From assembly GCA_003427395.1 (NCBI GenBank), contig BFEA01000302.1:1595897-1644245 (forward strand): 48,349 nt of DNA, given 5' to 3'. Positions 1-9,877 of this stretch are shown here, in pieces; position 1 is the first letter of the stretch, and every line of letters starts with the position of its first letter. The notes under the pieces were generated by a model. That model was given only the letters and a program-made list of their open reading frames with translations. It was not told where the DNA came from and did no database searches. The DNA comes from Chara braunii (lineage: Eukaryota > Streptophyta > Charophyceae > Charales > Characeae). Position numbers and translations under genes: made by a program.

Positions 1-1
1 G

Positions 2-502
2 CCTCCGCCTCCCCCTCCGCCCCCTCCTTATCCACGGAAAAAGGCTCCTGTTCCAACAGATCCAAGTTCATCTAAAGGTCGTGTGGACGAGAACACGACT
101 CCTGGCGGTAACCGGTTTTCTGCTAGACTCGCCGGCATGTTCGCCTCTGTTGCTGGTAATGCGGCAAGAAGAAGATCACGCTCGGTTTCACCTGCCAGAC
201 GTGCTGTGGTCGATGAACCTCTGGGATTCAATCGTGTGATCCCTGGAAAGAAGGCTGCGGTAGCTTCCTCCGGGAAAGATGGCCGTAAGAAGTACTTTGA
301 GGATCTGAAGAAGGAACTGCTCACGAAGACCAAGTACCAACTGAAATCGCTTTGCAAGGCTGACAAGATCAAGTACTATAACAAGAAGCAAGCCTCTGCT
401 GATCTCGCAGAGATTCGCTCACGAGATGCTTATGGTGACGATTCTGATGATGAAGGTCTCGATAACATTACGTCTGATACTCAAGAGGAGAACCCCTCCT
501 GA
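2..502 (+). CDS. Partial ORF: Pro-rich, basic/SR-like, SAP-like segment
   Basis: The frame is already open at the window edge and ends in TGA at 500-502, so the true start is missing. It begins with a proline-rich stretch (nine Pro codons in a row), then a basic Arg/Ser patch (RRRSRSVSPARR, about residue 55). Next comes a Lys-rich helical segment whose pattern (LTKTKYQLKSLCKADKIKYY, then a second helix with LAEIRS) resembles a SAP-type nucleic-acid-binding fold. The C-terminus is acidic. I do not recognise the protein. It lies in the same frame and orientation as the Penelope-like reverse transcriptase downstream, so it may be that element's N-terminal ORF or gag-like protein, but this is inference. 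A host gene fragment is the alternative. Confidence 0.4.
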   Translation, partial: PPPPPPPPPYPRKKAPVPTDPSSSKGRVDENTTPGGNRFSARLAGMFASVAGNAARRRSRSVSPARRAVVDEPLGFNRVIPGKKAAVASSGKDGRKKYFEDLKKELLTKTKYQLKSLCKADKIKYYNKKQASADLAEIRSRDAYGDDSDDEGLDNITSDTQEENPS

Positions 503-1175
503 TAATTTGTGGATCCCGCTGTTATCTGACGCTTCTGGCAAAAAACCTTTTGTAATAGGAGAGATGTAGTGATGAGGGGTAGGGAATGGGAATACAGGGA
601 CGCATGGACATGGTTTCTGGTCGTTCTCCTGACCTTTTTAGGACAATTAGCGTGGGCTAAGAAGTTCCTCGGTTTCTGGTCAGACATTTTTGCACATGGC
701 TTTGATCTGTTCCATCCGGTTGGTCCGTGTGTCTGCGTTCTTATCTCCCCCCTTTTTCACGCAGTCTATATCGGATCGACTGTCAGGAATTTTACGGATC
801 GTTGACATGAGCATGTCCGATTACCTTGTAGTTGCACAGGGAGTCATTGTCATCGACTTAAGTCCTGGCTTGGTAAGAAGGGTTGGCACTCGTATGTCGC
901 CATCCCCATTGCTTTCCCGTTGATGGATGAACTCCGTAGCATTGAATCCCATCTCATCTTACGATGGAATCCTATGCTTAACTCCTGTGTTTCTCACAAA
1001 AAACATGACTGTCGGAGGAAGGGAAGGAGAGAGAGGGTTAATCTTCTTAGACAACAAAGGGTTACTCGCCCCCACCCCCCCAAAACGCTTATCTGCTTCT
1101 CTGTTGCGCCGGGTTCGGCCCTCCCTCCCTCCACCCCCTCGCCTTACTCTTCTTGCTCCCTCTTTTCTTGTTTAG
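503..1175 (+). other. Spacer with possible 3' splice acceptor
   Basis: No convincing coding sequence is visible. Bases 1127-1175 form a pyrimidine-rich tract ending in ttgtttag, a good match to a 3' splice acceptor, placed just before the reverse-transcriptase reading frame becomes recognisable. Penelope-like elements are known to keep introns, so this could be the end of an element intron. No matching donor was identified. Confidence 0.3.
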
Positions 1176-3445
1176 ATGCCTGGCGTAGTAACGACATCAC
1201 TGTTGCTACCGTAATGAGCTCTGGTGGCAGTATCTTTCTTGAAGCTTGGAGTAGAATTGCTCGATGTTTTGGATCCTCTTTTGTGTTTATTAATGATCGT
1301 ATCACACTCTTCAAATTTTTGAAATTGTATGATTTGGCAGGAGGTATGTTCACTTTCACATGTATTCGCAGAAATTTCAACGCAAGAGAAAGACGCAGAA
1401 ATATCCTTTTATCCCTGCTACACGTCCCTTGGACCATTAAGTTGTTGCGTAATTTTTCGCTCTCGAGCCTGATTAAGCTCTACAACACCACCGATCTCTT
1501 TTCCTCTAATGTAACTAGAGGAAGACTGAAAAGGACTTTGGGATTATGTATCTCTAGAATGGCTGGTTTCAACTGTCTGAGTCGCATTGTGATAAAAAAT
1601 AGATTTGATCATTGTATCAGAAAATCTAGTGTTGCAAAGGTTACTAAGAAGGAGATTAGGAAACGGGTACCCCAGTCATGCTTGAGCGATCTCCTGATCT
1701 CGAGAATTCGCATTGTCTGGACTACGAATTTGTCTATTGCTAAACTGATACACAACCATCGGGCGATTTCTAAAGTTATCTCTTCTGAATGTACCTGTGC
1801 TTCATTGAAAGGGTTTCCCCGCACTGAAGATGGTTATATCTCCTTCCGTTTCTCTGAACTTACTAACCTTCCCTCCTTACTGACTAACACCAATAATATT
1901 TATAAACCCCCTCACGCCTCCTCTCCTAACTAGATCTTGAAGGCGATTGAGTCTAGACTCATTAAACTATCCAACCCTTACAACCGTGCCCCCTCACGAG
2001 AATTTGTCTAAGGTTGCATCTCCACCAAGCCTCTCTCAGATCGCTACCCTTCTCTCCCCGACGATACTATGGTTTTGATAGCTAAATTGAAAGGACTGGT
2101 CGTGATGCCCATTGACCATAACTTTGGGGATACATTCGTCTGCTGTCAGTTGGTCTACTCAAACGCTATGGATGCACTTTTTTTAGATAACCCAGGGTTC
2201 ACACAGGAAGATAAATTTCTCACTGACATCTATCTTAAGGTTAAAGAGGAATTTTTCAATTCCAATTCCCATCGCCTAGCCGACTGGAAACAGGGTGGAA
2301 CTTCCGGGTATTGCTACATGATTCCTAAACATAAAGATACGAGTAGGTGGAGACTCATTTCACCCTCCTTTTCTAAACCTACAGTTCGGATGCGCCGAAT
2401 TGTAGGGAAAGCCATCAATGCTATTCTTTGGTCACTCACTCCGCAATTCCACTTCAATCTTCGTTCCACCTTTATGGCTAAAAATAGGATAACCTCGATT
2501 TAAACTAAGGCAACAAGATGTCATAATGGTTTTTTATTATTTGCATGTTTTGACATCAAGGAAGTGTTTACTAAGCTTCCACACGCCTCCATTATGACGG
2601 TAGTAGAATGGATCTGTGATTATTTTAGAGCTAAAGGTATGAGAAGTATTTGTGTAAATAAGTTAGGCAGAGGCGTGTCTTTTTCCTCCAAAACCACTTC
2701 GAATGGATGGGTTAGAGTGAAGTTTTCCTAGATTCCAGCCTCTGTCAAATTCGAATTACAAAACATTTTCATTTTTGCCGGATCTCAACTACTGAGGCAA
2801 GTTATTGGTATCCCTATGGGGAAAAGCTTCATTCCCGCTCTTGCATGCCTACTCTGTTCCTACAACGAGTTTTGTTTCATCTCCTCTTTGGGCTTGGATG
2901 CTCGTTTAATTTTTGGGCTTCGATTGATTGATGATGTTGGCATATTCTTCCTCTTTCCCCGGGTCAACACGAACTTCATTAAAAAAGCCAGCGTAATCTT
3001 CAAGAACTTTCTCACATCCTACGATAACAACCTGACCCTTCTTCGAACAGATGACGGGAGTGGGTGTTGGGAATTCCAGGGTACTACGGTTTCTACTTTA
3101 TGTGCTCCTCCATCTGCTAGGTGTGTGGCCACTATGAAGAATCAGCATTGTTTGACAGATGCTTCCTCTACTCTGATTTTGACCAATCAAGACTTCGCTT
3201 CCTATGGTCCGATCCAGCAAAAAAGAGGTGTTATTCTGTGTCATTTGAAGAGGTCGTTGACCCACTCCTCAGACAACAAAGGAATGGGTCTTAGTCTACT
3301 TGCATTACGACGGGATCTCAGGCTCCAGTCTTTTCCCCTTAACATGTTCTCCAGATGTCTCAAGGGTTTTTCCTTGAACCACCGTAAGATTTGGAATGCA
3401 TGGGTAGTAATTTTTTCCACCTTTGATGATTTTTTTCCGCCATAA
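1176..3445 (+). pseudogene. Penelope-like reverse transcriptase, decayed
   Basis: One frame runs from about 1176 to 3445 without an obvious frameshift, but with stops at 1931 (TAG), 2009 (TAA), 2501 (TAA) and 2729 (TAG). Recognisable parts in order are: a Cys-containing segment before 1930; LVVMPIDHNFGDTF (about 2095-2136); YMIPKHKDTSRWRLISPSFS (about 2316-2375); RT motif A with CFDIKEVFTKLPH (catalytic Asp near 2552); motif B with IGIPMGKSFIPALA (about 2801-2845); motif C with LIDDVG (Asp pair near 2930-2935); and a thumb-like tail with WEFQGTTV. The IPMG plus IDD pattern is typical of Penelope-like RTs rather than LINE or LTR RTs. The catalytic Asp residues are intact. I saw no GIY-YIG endonuclease. 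Alternatives are a related single-ORF RT family, or a genetic code that reads UAR as Gln (see findings). Confidence 0.7.
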
Positions 3446-3790
3446 AGGGCTACGGGTCTGTTTTGATGGTCCCCATGTCTCGGCTCGCAAGGACAAACTT
3501 CCTTAATTTCGCGATTCACAGTTGTAGGCCTTTCCTTCTCAACAACACCCCCCTTACACGGTCCCCCCTCTACCGTAACCCCTGACCCAGTCAGGGCCAC
3601 TCTTTTACCCTGCCGCATGCACCCTACCAGACCTGTCCATTTTCAGAATACATGCTTGAGTCGTTGCAATCGGTATTTATTTCATAAAAGTGTCCCCCAA
3701 GTCCTCTTCTCTGATCGGTGCTACGCGCTGACATACTCTACGCTACTGTTCCGACGTGCGCTTTCCGATTTTAGCAAGTGTAGTCCATGC
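3446..3790. other. 3' flank of RT with two hairpins
   Basis: No gene seen. Two consecutive inverted repeats lie here: ACGGT...ACCGT (about 3559-3577) and CCCTGAC-CCA-GTCAGGG (3580-3596, perfect 7-bp stem). A related GACCC...GGGTC hairpin recurs in both copies of the 176-bp duplication downstream, so this is probably element 3' sequence. Confidence 0.35.
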
Positions 3791-3820
3791 ACCCGATACG
3801 CAGTACCTTCGTTCGCCTCT

Positions 3821-3975
3821 GCTTCCCTTCTCTTTCTCTTTCTCTTTCTCTCTCCTCCCCTTCTCCCTCTCCTTTCTCTATCTTCTCCTCTCTCCATCTC
3901 CTCTCCTCTTCCCTCTCTCTCTCTCCCTCCTCCTCCTCTCTCCTTAATCTCTCTTTCTTTCTTTTTTGCTCTCTC
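3821..3975. repeat. Pyrimidine-rich (CT)n tract
   Basis: Low-complexity CTTT/CTCC/TCTC sequence. The Ser/Leu/Pro-rich open frames across it on the plus strand are compositional artefacts. Confidence 0.8.
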
Positions 3976-4139
3976 TGTCCTTTCTAATTTTGCTTCTTCA
4001 CCCGTTCTAACTTCTGTTCCCGTGGTTTGTATGTTGTCTGTGGCTATCTTATACCCGAGTGAACTTCGGGCGCCAGCAATTCTACTGGCCGCCTACCACA
4101 AAACTTCATCGTCTCTGCAGTTGATCGAAGTTCCTCCGC

Positions 4140-4448
4140 GAATGTTCTCATGTATTTTTTCCGGCGGCATCGATAGATCCTTACGACCCCTAACTGGGTC
4201 TGTGTTTTTCGAGGCGATTCTAGAGATCAACTATAACTCTGTCATTCGGTTCCAGACTGCGTTATGTATGTCGCCGCTGCTGTTTTCCTTCATCTTATCT
4301 CCTAAGTTTCATACCCAGTTCGAATTAGTATTTTCGTTGGCGACTTCGACAGATATTTTCGACCCCTGACTGGGTCTGTGTTTTCGAGGCGATTTCAGAG
4401 ATCAGCTATAGCTCTGTCTTTCGGTTCCAGACTGTGTTAAGTATGAGG
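4140..4448 (+). repeat. Two-copy 176-bp tandem duplication
   Basis: The segment starting with cgacccctaactgggtctg at 4184 recurs at 4360 as cgacccctgactgggtctg. Similarity continues for about 85 bp downstream and about 40 bp upstream, giving a 176-bp spacing. Each copy keeps a GACCC...GGGTC hairpin. Confidence 0.75.
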
Positions 4449-5529
4449 CTGCTGACTGTTCTCCCGCATCAGATCTCCTAAGTGCCTCCTGCGGCCATAA
4501 CAGATTGGAACGGGCGAGGACCCGGCGTCTGTCCTTATACTTTCGTTTTGAATATCGGCGGGATTTTTTATCATCGGGCTGGCGGGAACTCTTGTGACAG
4601 TCTTTCATTCTATTCTCTGCCTGGCCGGATCAGTTTAGCAACTGCCGCTTTTCGCATATGGTTCCCTTATTGGAAACGGTTGTTAGGACCTTTTACCGCC
4701 CAACAGATATCTCTTCTCTCGTCCGGATTGTTTCATATTATTGGATCTGTGCACTGCGGTTTCCAAGACACCTTCGGGTCTAACCTGACTACTGTCTCTT
4801 TCTTTATGACTTCTATCTCCCCTCCTCGCATGGCGTCCGGATAGAGTTTCTGTCTTTTTTCCTGTTCTACTTCGCCCACCTCCTCCGACTCCTCTCTGCC
4901 ACTAAAGCTGCATGATCCTTTGTTGTGTGACGATTTCAGATGATAGGTGAACTCTGTGTGATGGTGACTATATATTGGGGTTTTTGATCTCGCTTGCCAC
5001 GCGCTCCTTCGTCCGCTGACGATTCTGTTTCTGGTGAACGGATGAAACGATCGTAGGGACTTCACCAGCATGACACTACATGTTTTACGCTGATTTTATA
5101 TAGTGTCAGACTCTTTGCGTGTACTCTATGGCTACTTTTTTGTGTGCCTTTTCCTTTTCTTGCTCTCTTTCCCTTTCCTCCATCTCCATTACGATGGTTG
5201 TTCTTTAGATCTCCTTTCATCTATAATCTTTGTTTCGCCCTGTTTTACTTTGGTGTTAAACGCACTACTGCCTTACCATCCTGTTTTTCCTGTTCTATGC
5301 AAAGGTCAGGATAATCTTCTTTATCATTCTGATTTTAATGGATGTCTCGAATAAGTTTTTTTTATTTCTATTTGTTGTGCGTCATTATTTTTTTCAATAT
5401 ATGCATTTTATAGTCTAAGGTATGTATACAAAAAGAACGAGATCAATTCAGACCGGACTAATTTTTCACTTGTTTCATGAGTTGATTAAGAATCATCAGA
5501 TAATAAGATAGTCCACACGGGGTTCCACA
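4449..5529. other. No gene identified
   Basis: Moderately AT-rich, T-rich sequence with short open frames only, none with recognisable domains or periodicity. It probably continues the decayed 3' part of the element to its left. Confidence 0.5.
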
Positions 5530-6690
5530 TTAGACAATGGGACAAGCCACATGAGGGTTCGTGTTTGTATCATCCTATTCAAAATAATGAAAATAAACAT
5601 TCAAACAACGAGATAACCCTCACATTGATATATCTAATCGTTCTTTTGATAAACAATTAAAAGTTGCAACCAGTAGGACAACCTTTATGGAGGTCCATAT
5701 TCATATTGTCATAACCAATCGGGAGGAAAAAACACACAGAATGAGATTACTCGCACATAGGTTCACATCCACTATATTTATGAGGACAGTCAAAAGTCTT
5801 GGATAACAGGGCAACTCTTATGAGGATCCACATGTCTATCATTATGATTAGTTCGATATGAAGAAATATACACAAAGAGATATCCCACAGTGGGTTCAAA
5901 TCTCATAATGTCTTAGGATTAATCAATAGTTAAAAGGATAAGAACATTCATATTCCCACAATTACTCAGACTAAGATAAACACACACTATCAAAGTTCAC
6001 AGCTCACTATTTTTCAAAAACAAGTAATTCAGGGGTCTCGGATGATAGGATACCTCACACGAGAGTTTTTATTCCTATCATCATAATCAATTCGTTCAAA
6101 AAGACGTCACATAGTGTGATAACTTGCAAGGGGGTCAACATTCTATTGTATTCTAAACATAATCAGAAAGTTGTAGCGATATGAAAACCCCTATAGTCGT
6201 ACACATTCATATCGTTTCAATTAATCAAATCGGAGGGAATACAAACAATGAGATAGTAGATACGAGGGTTCACACCTCACCATATCTTTGAATCAATCAA
6301 CTTTTTTAAACAACATGACAACTCACATGGGGGTTAACATTCCTGTTGTCCTAGCCAATTCAATTCAAGAAAAATGATCATACAGTTGCGCTTCATAAAG
6401 CAACAATAAGTTTTCGATGATAGGACAACCTATACAACGGTCCACATTCCTATTACCTTAATTAATCAATTTAAAGAAATATACTCAATGAGACAAACAC
6501 TCAACTTTTAGAAACAATCATAATTTTTGAATGATAGAACAACCTACATGGGCGTCTAAAACCTTATCTTTCTAATTATTCAAAGTAAAAAAATATACGC
6601 ACGATGAGATAACCCTCATGGGGTTCACATGCCATTGTGTTTTTATAAACTATTACGAACCAGAATGATAGAAAAGCCTACATGGGAGTT
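5530..6690. repeat. Degenerate ~134-bp tandem satellite
   Basis: A motif like aggacaacctacatgggggt, followed by cattcctattgtcataatcaa and later by gagataaccctcatggggtt, recurs. Anchor positions are 5539, 5674, 5808, about 5934, 6047, 6181, 6315, 6422, 6536 and 6670. Spacings cluster at 134 bp with shorter variants of 107-114 bp. About ten diverged copies are present. The region is AT-rich and has no coding potential. Confidence 0.75.
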
Positions 6691-7216
6691 CTGTGTTTTT
6701 CAAAATGTAAAAATCTGAAGTCATTTCATATTTATTCATACAAACATAATTTTTTTCCTGAAGTTAAGTCATAATTATGAAATAAAACTAAATAAGCACT
6801 ATTTTAGCTTACAAAGACGATCTCTTGTAATTCAACGGGGAGTTATACTTTGTAATGGTGTACAAGTTAGACTATAATGTGCATACCTTTTAGTTTTCTA
6901 CCTCTACAACTCCCCATGAGTTGTGACAGAGCCCCATAATTGTTAGTACTATAAAATGTTATGTACGTCTAAATTTACCTTCTTATTAATTTGATACTTT
7001 GAATATGATAATAATTATTTTTGTTTAGAAAACAAAAACCGTAAAGGAAAGGTTCGGGCTATCGTGCTCGTTGCCCTGTTGGTTACATGCGGTATCTTGT
7101 ATAAGATGGTTTGCAATGTTATATGCAAAAAATGCAGTTGACTGATGCAACAACTCTTGTATAATAGTTGAGTAACACATTAATCCACATAAAGTCACAA
7201 CATACCAAGTGGACAT
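6691..7216. other. AT-rich spacer, no gene
   Basis: AT-rich, with no repeat or reading frame that I can support. Confidence 0.5.
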
Positions 7217-7224
7217 GTAGAAAG

Positions 7225-7393
7225 CCAAGTAGCACGGCGAACGTGTTCTCGCCCCTTCACGTTCACGCGAATGTGTTCACGCATTTGCGAGAACAGCTCA
7301 CGAACATGTTCACTTGGAGGGTTTTGGGCGCTTGTTTGCATTCAGACGAACATGTTCACGTTCGCCTCCGAATGCGAATACTGTGCTACGCAG
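7225..7393. mobile_element. hAT-like MITE, copy 1a
   Basis: A 169-bp element flanked by a perfect 8-bp direct repeat GTAGAAAG (7217-7224 and 7394-7401). The 8-bp target duplication is the hAT-superfamily hallmark. Its ends are imperfect inverted repeats: left CCAAGTAGCACGG, and right (reverse complement) CTGCGTAGCACAG. The interior is packed with GAACRTGTTC-like palindromes and GTTCACG motifs, resembling the subterminal transposase-binding arrays of hAT elements. It has no coding capacity. Confidence 0.65.
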
Positions 7394-7464
7394 GTAGAAA
7401 GTGATGCAATAATATTTAGAATGATTTTGAAAATATGGCCTAATAACATAGGAAAAATAGCAAA

Positions 7465-7827
7465 CTGTGTAGCAAACCGAACATATTCGGAGATTTTCCG
7501 AACGTCTGAACATGTTCGGGTGTTCGGCCGAACGCCACCCGAACGTGTTCGGCCGAACATATTAAAAAAAAAAAAAAAAAAAAAACTTTTTTTTTTGGTT
7601 TTTGATTTTTAACTCGAGTTTGGTTACGAATTGGATCATACCTCCAAGGCAAAAGTTGCTTGTATTATTATTTTACATCACATATATGTCTTTCAGATTT
7701 TTTGGAGAACTTTTTTTTTTTTTTTAATATTATTTTTACGTTCGCGTTCGGAAAGTTTCGGCGCTCGTTCGCGTTCGGTCCTGAACGTTAGGGTTCGGTC
7801 ACCGAACCTGAACACGATGCTACACAG
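7465..7827. mobile_element. hAT-like MITE, copy 1b
   Basis: A 363-bp element with perfect 10-bp terminal inverted repeats CTGTGTAGCA (7465-7474) and TGCTACACAG (7818-7827). The flanking 8-mers ATAGCAAA and ATATCAAG match at 6 of 8 positions, consistent with an aged 8-bp target duplication. Subterminal arms carry repeated GTTCGG and GAACRTGTTC motifs. The AT-rich core (about 7565-7735) contains a poly(A) run and a stretch shared with the MITE at 15185-15555 (ctccaaggcaaa, gttgcttgtatt, ttattttacat). Confidence 0.65.
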
Positions 7828-7835
7828 ATATCAAG

Positions 7836-9342
7836 TTGCAGAAAAGAATGTAGCTAAGCACATTAACAAAGTGATTCATGCCTCCGACACGAGTCAAAAC
7901 AAATTATAATCCCACTATAATTTTAACCCTGCAGACTTGTTTTAATTTTTTTACTTTAGATTTAGAAAATCTAGACAAGCAGCGTGCCTATCATAATATA
8001 TATATATATTTTTCCCCTATTAGTGATGCAACTATTTATTTATACTTAACTTATTCACTATATTTGCAATAAAACAGTAGTCAGACCTCTAGATAATTAA
8101 AATAATAACTTATTTATTATATTCGCAATAGAATAATAGTCAAACCTCTAGATAATTCGAATAATTGAGGGGAGGGAAAAAGTCATGGTGCTCATCATAG
8201 TTAAAAACCTGACTATTTATAGACTGCTTTGCATGTTCGCAAGAGAATACAATGTATTTTGAGATTTTTCTTCATTTGTTTTTTTTCTGTTTTCTCATCA
8301 GTAACTTATTATATTTTTGTTATTTTGTTTGTATAGGCAAAAAAAAAAAAAAATGCAATAGTGAATAACTTTTTATATGGAGTGTCAACAAACAAACATG
8401 TATCATAAAATGATTTCTTTTATTCAAAATTATTTTTTTGCTACCACTCTTTGGTTTGGAATACACTTCACCAAGTTTTTACAACTCGACATAATTCAAG
8501 GGCACCGTCTTTATTTATGTGTCTTCATTCCTACTACCTGTTTTCCTTGGACTCTTTGTTGTACAATTCACTTCTTCCTCAGAGGAACATTGTATTTTAT
8601 CCCCCGATTGTAGTTTGTAAATACCAAGGCTAAGAATGAGTTTATAATTAGATTACTAAGTGATCAAGACAATATTGAGTTGGATTAAAATTTACTCACA
8701 AAGGGTCCGACATGAATAAACCGAAATTCAAAGTAGCAGGTGCATTGCAATCAGCAAATCCAACGACATTGGTTTGAGATTGAATGTAGATAACTACAGT
8801 GTGATTACGCTTAGCATCATTCAGCAAGGAAACAATATAAGCATATGTTAACTTTTTCATTTACCTATACAACAAGAATGCAATGCCGCCTCAGCGTTTT
8901 TTGTGCATTACCGCTGCATCTTGTAGTCCAGTGTCCATTGGTCACTTTGATCATATAGTTTATGTAAGCCTATAATAGAGTGGCGGTTAACAAAAACCTG
9001 AATTTGAGACTCATACCATTTATAACACAACCCAAGGGGCATTTTAACAAAACTTCTCACCAATTCACAGAGTGAAGATTATAGTGAGTACTTAAAAAAA
9101 AAAAATTTAAAAAAACACAAAAAAACTTATAAAACAGCAAGGCAAAAATGCACTTTCATGAAATTTCACCATTGCTTCAATTTTAAAAATTTTAAAAATT
9201 TTCATAAATCTAATAAGATGAAATTCCAATGGCCCAAATGATACCAAATTTGGCATACAACAACTTTAAACCAGAATGAAAACAGGCAAAAAAAAAACCA
9301 TAAAATTTGACCCACAAATCTTAATTTTAGTTTTTGACTTGT
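7836..9342. other. AT-rich intergenic DNA with a 59-bp tandem duplication
   Basis: No gene recognised. At 8050-8165 there are two ~59-bp tandem copies centred on acctctagataatt. The second reads agtcaaacctctagataatt, which resembles pogo/Tc1-type terminal repeats of the CAGTNAAACCTCT form, but I found no partner end. Homopolymer A runs lie at 8340-8353 and around 9092-9125. Confidence 0.45.
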
Positions 9343-9382
9343 TGTCGGAGTGAATACCTTTACAAGGGTATCCGCCGTGTTT
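9343..9382 (+). repeat. Dispersed TGTCGG-hairpin motif, copy 1
   Basis: TGTCGG followed by a near-palindrome, ATACCTT-TAC-AAGGGTAT-like. Two further copies lie at 18612-18650 (+) and 34541-34582 (-). Here it marks the start of the 5.8-kb repeat. Confidence 0.65.
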
Positions 9383-9486
9383 TTTGCAAATGACAGAAAC
9401 GGGAGCTGATTCAAAAATTGAATGCGTCACGCGAGGTCACGGTTAAGTTTCCTTCTGCAAATAGCAGTATGTTTGAAAGTTCGTTT

Positions 9487-9522
<36 letters not shown>

Positions 9523-9523
9523 A
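9487..9523. repeat. (GT)n microsatellite
   Basis: About 18 consecutive GT units with one early interruption. Confidence 0.9.
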
Positions 9524-9822
9524 CGTGCGTGTTTAAGGCGCACATGTTTTTTTTTTTTAATGTGTCATAAGTCGACACTTTTTGTCAAAAAGTTTTTATT
9601 ATGATTAATCTAGGGTTAAAGTTCCCCCTCCTTATCTTGAGTAGTACGAGTGCGCGACAGGCTATTGGTAAAGTCAGGCCTCCGAGCGGCAAAGGTACCG
9701 GTTTCAGCGGTCAGAAGCCCAACCAATACGTCAAGGTGTGGCTTTGGAGCCTCGATAGGCCCGTTCGCGGAGTAGGAACCGACTATGTGACAATCTTTGT
9801 TTGCTAGGCTTAGACCTAGGCC

Positions 9823-9877
9823 TAGCCCTATTGGTTACAACATCGGACTTCCACCCTGCAAATCTGGGGATCGAGGG
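9823..9877 (+). other. tRNA-like Pol III A box / B box pair (SINE-like head)
   Basis: TAGCCCTATTGG (9823-9834) fits the tRNA A-box pattern TRGCNNARYNGG. GATCGAGGGC (about 9869-9878) is close to a B box (GWTCRANNC with one extra base). The same arrangement with the same 55-nt span is found on the minus strand at 34107-34161 in block 2. No full cloverleaf forms, so it is not called a tRNA gene. It is probably a tRNA-derived SINE head or fossil inside the larger repeat. Confidence 0.4.

Noticed and set aside
3617-4369. 250-codon Ser/Leu-rich ORF
   Set aside because: CT-rich low complexity plus a duplicated noncoding segment; no domain.
7225-7560. GAACATGTTC as a steroid-receptor or p53-type response element
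   Set aside because: The genome appears plant- or alga-like, where those factors are absent; transposase-binding sites in MITE arms are simpler.
8288-8312. Minus-strand CTGATGAGAAAAC resembling a hammerhead core
   Set aside because: No stem II and no correctly spaced GAAA with a stem III partner.
9640-9720. Second tRNA-like stretch (ggctattggtaaag...ccggtttcag)
   Set aside because: A-box and B-box matches are weak, no cloverleaf forms, and block 2 has no clear counterpart.
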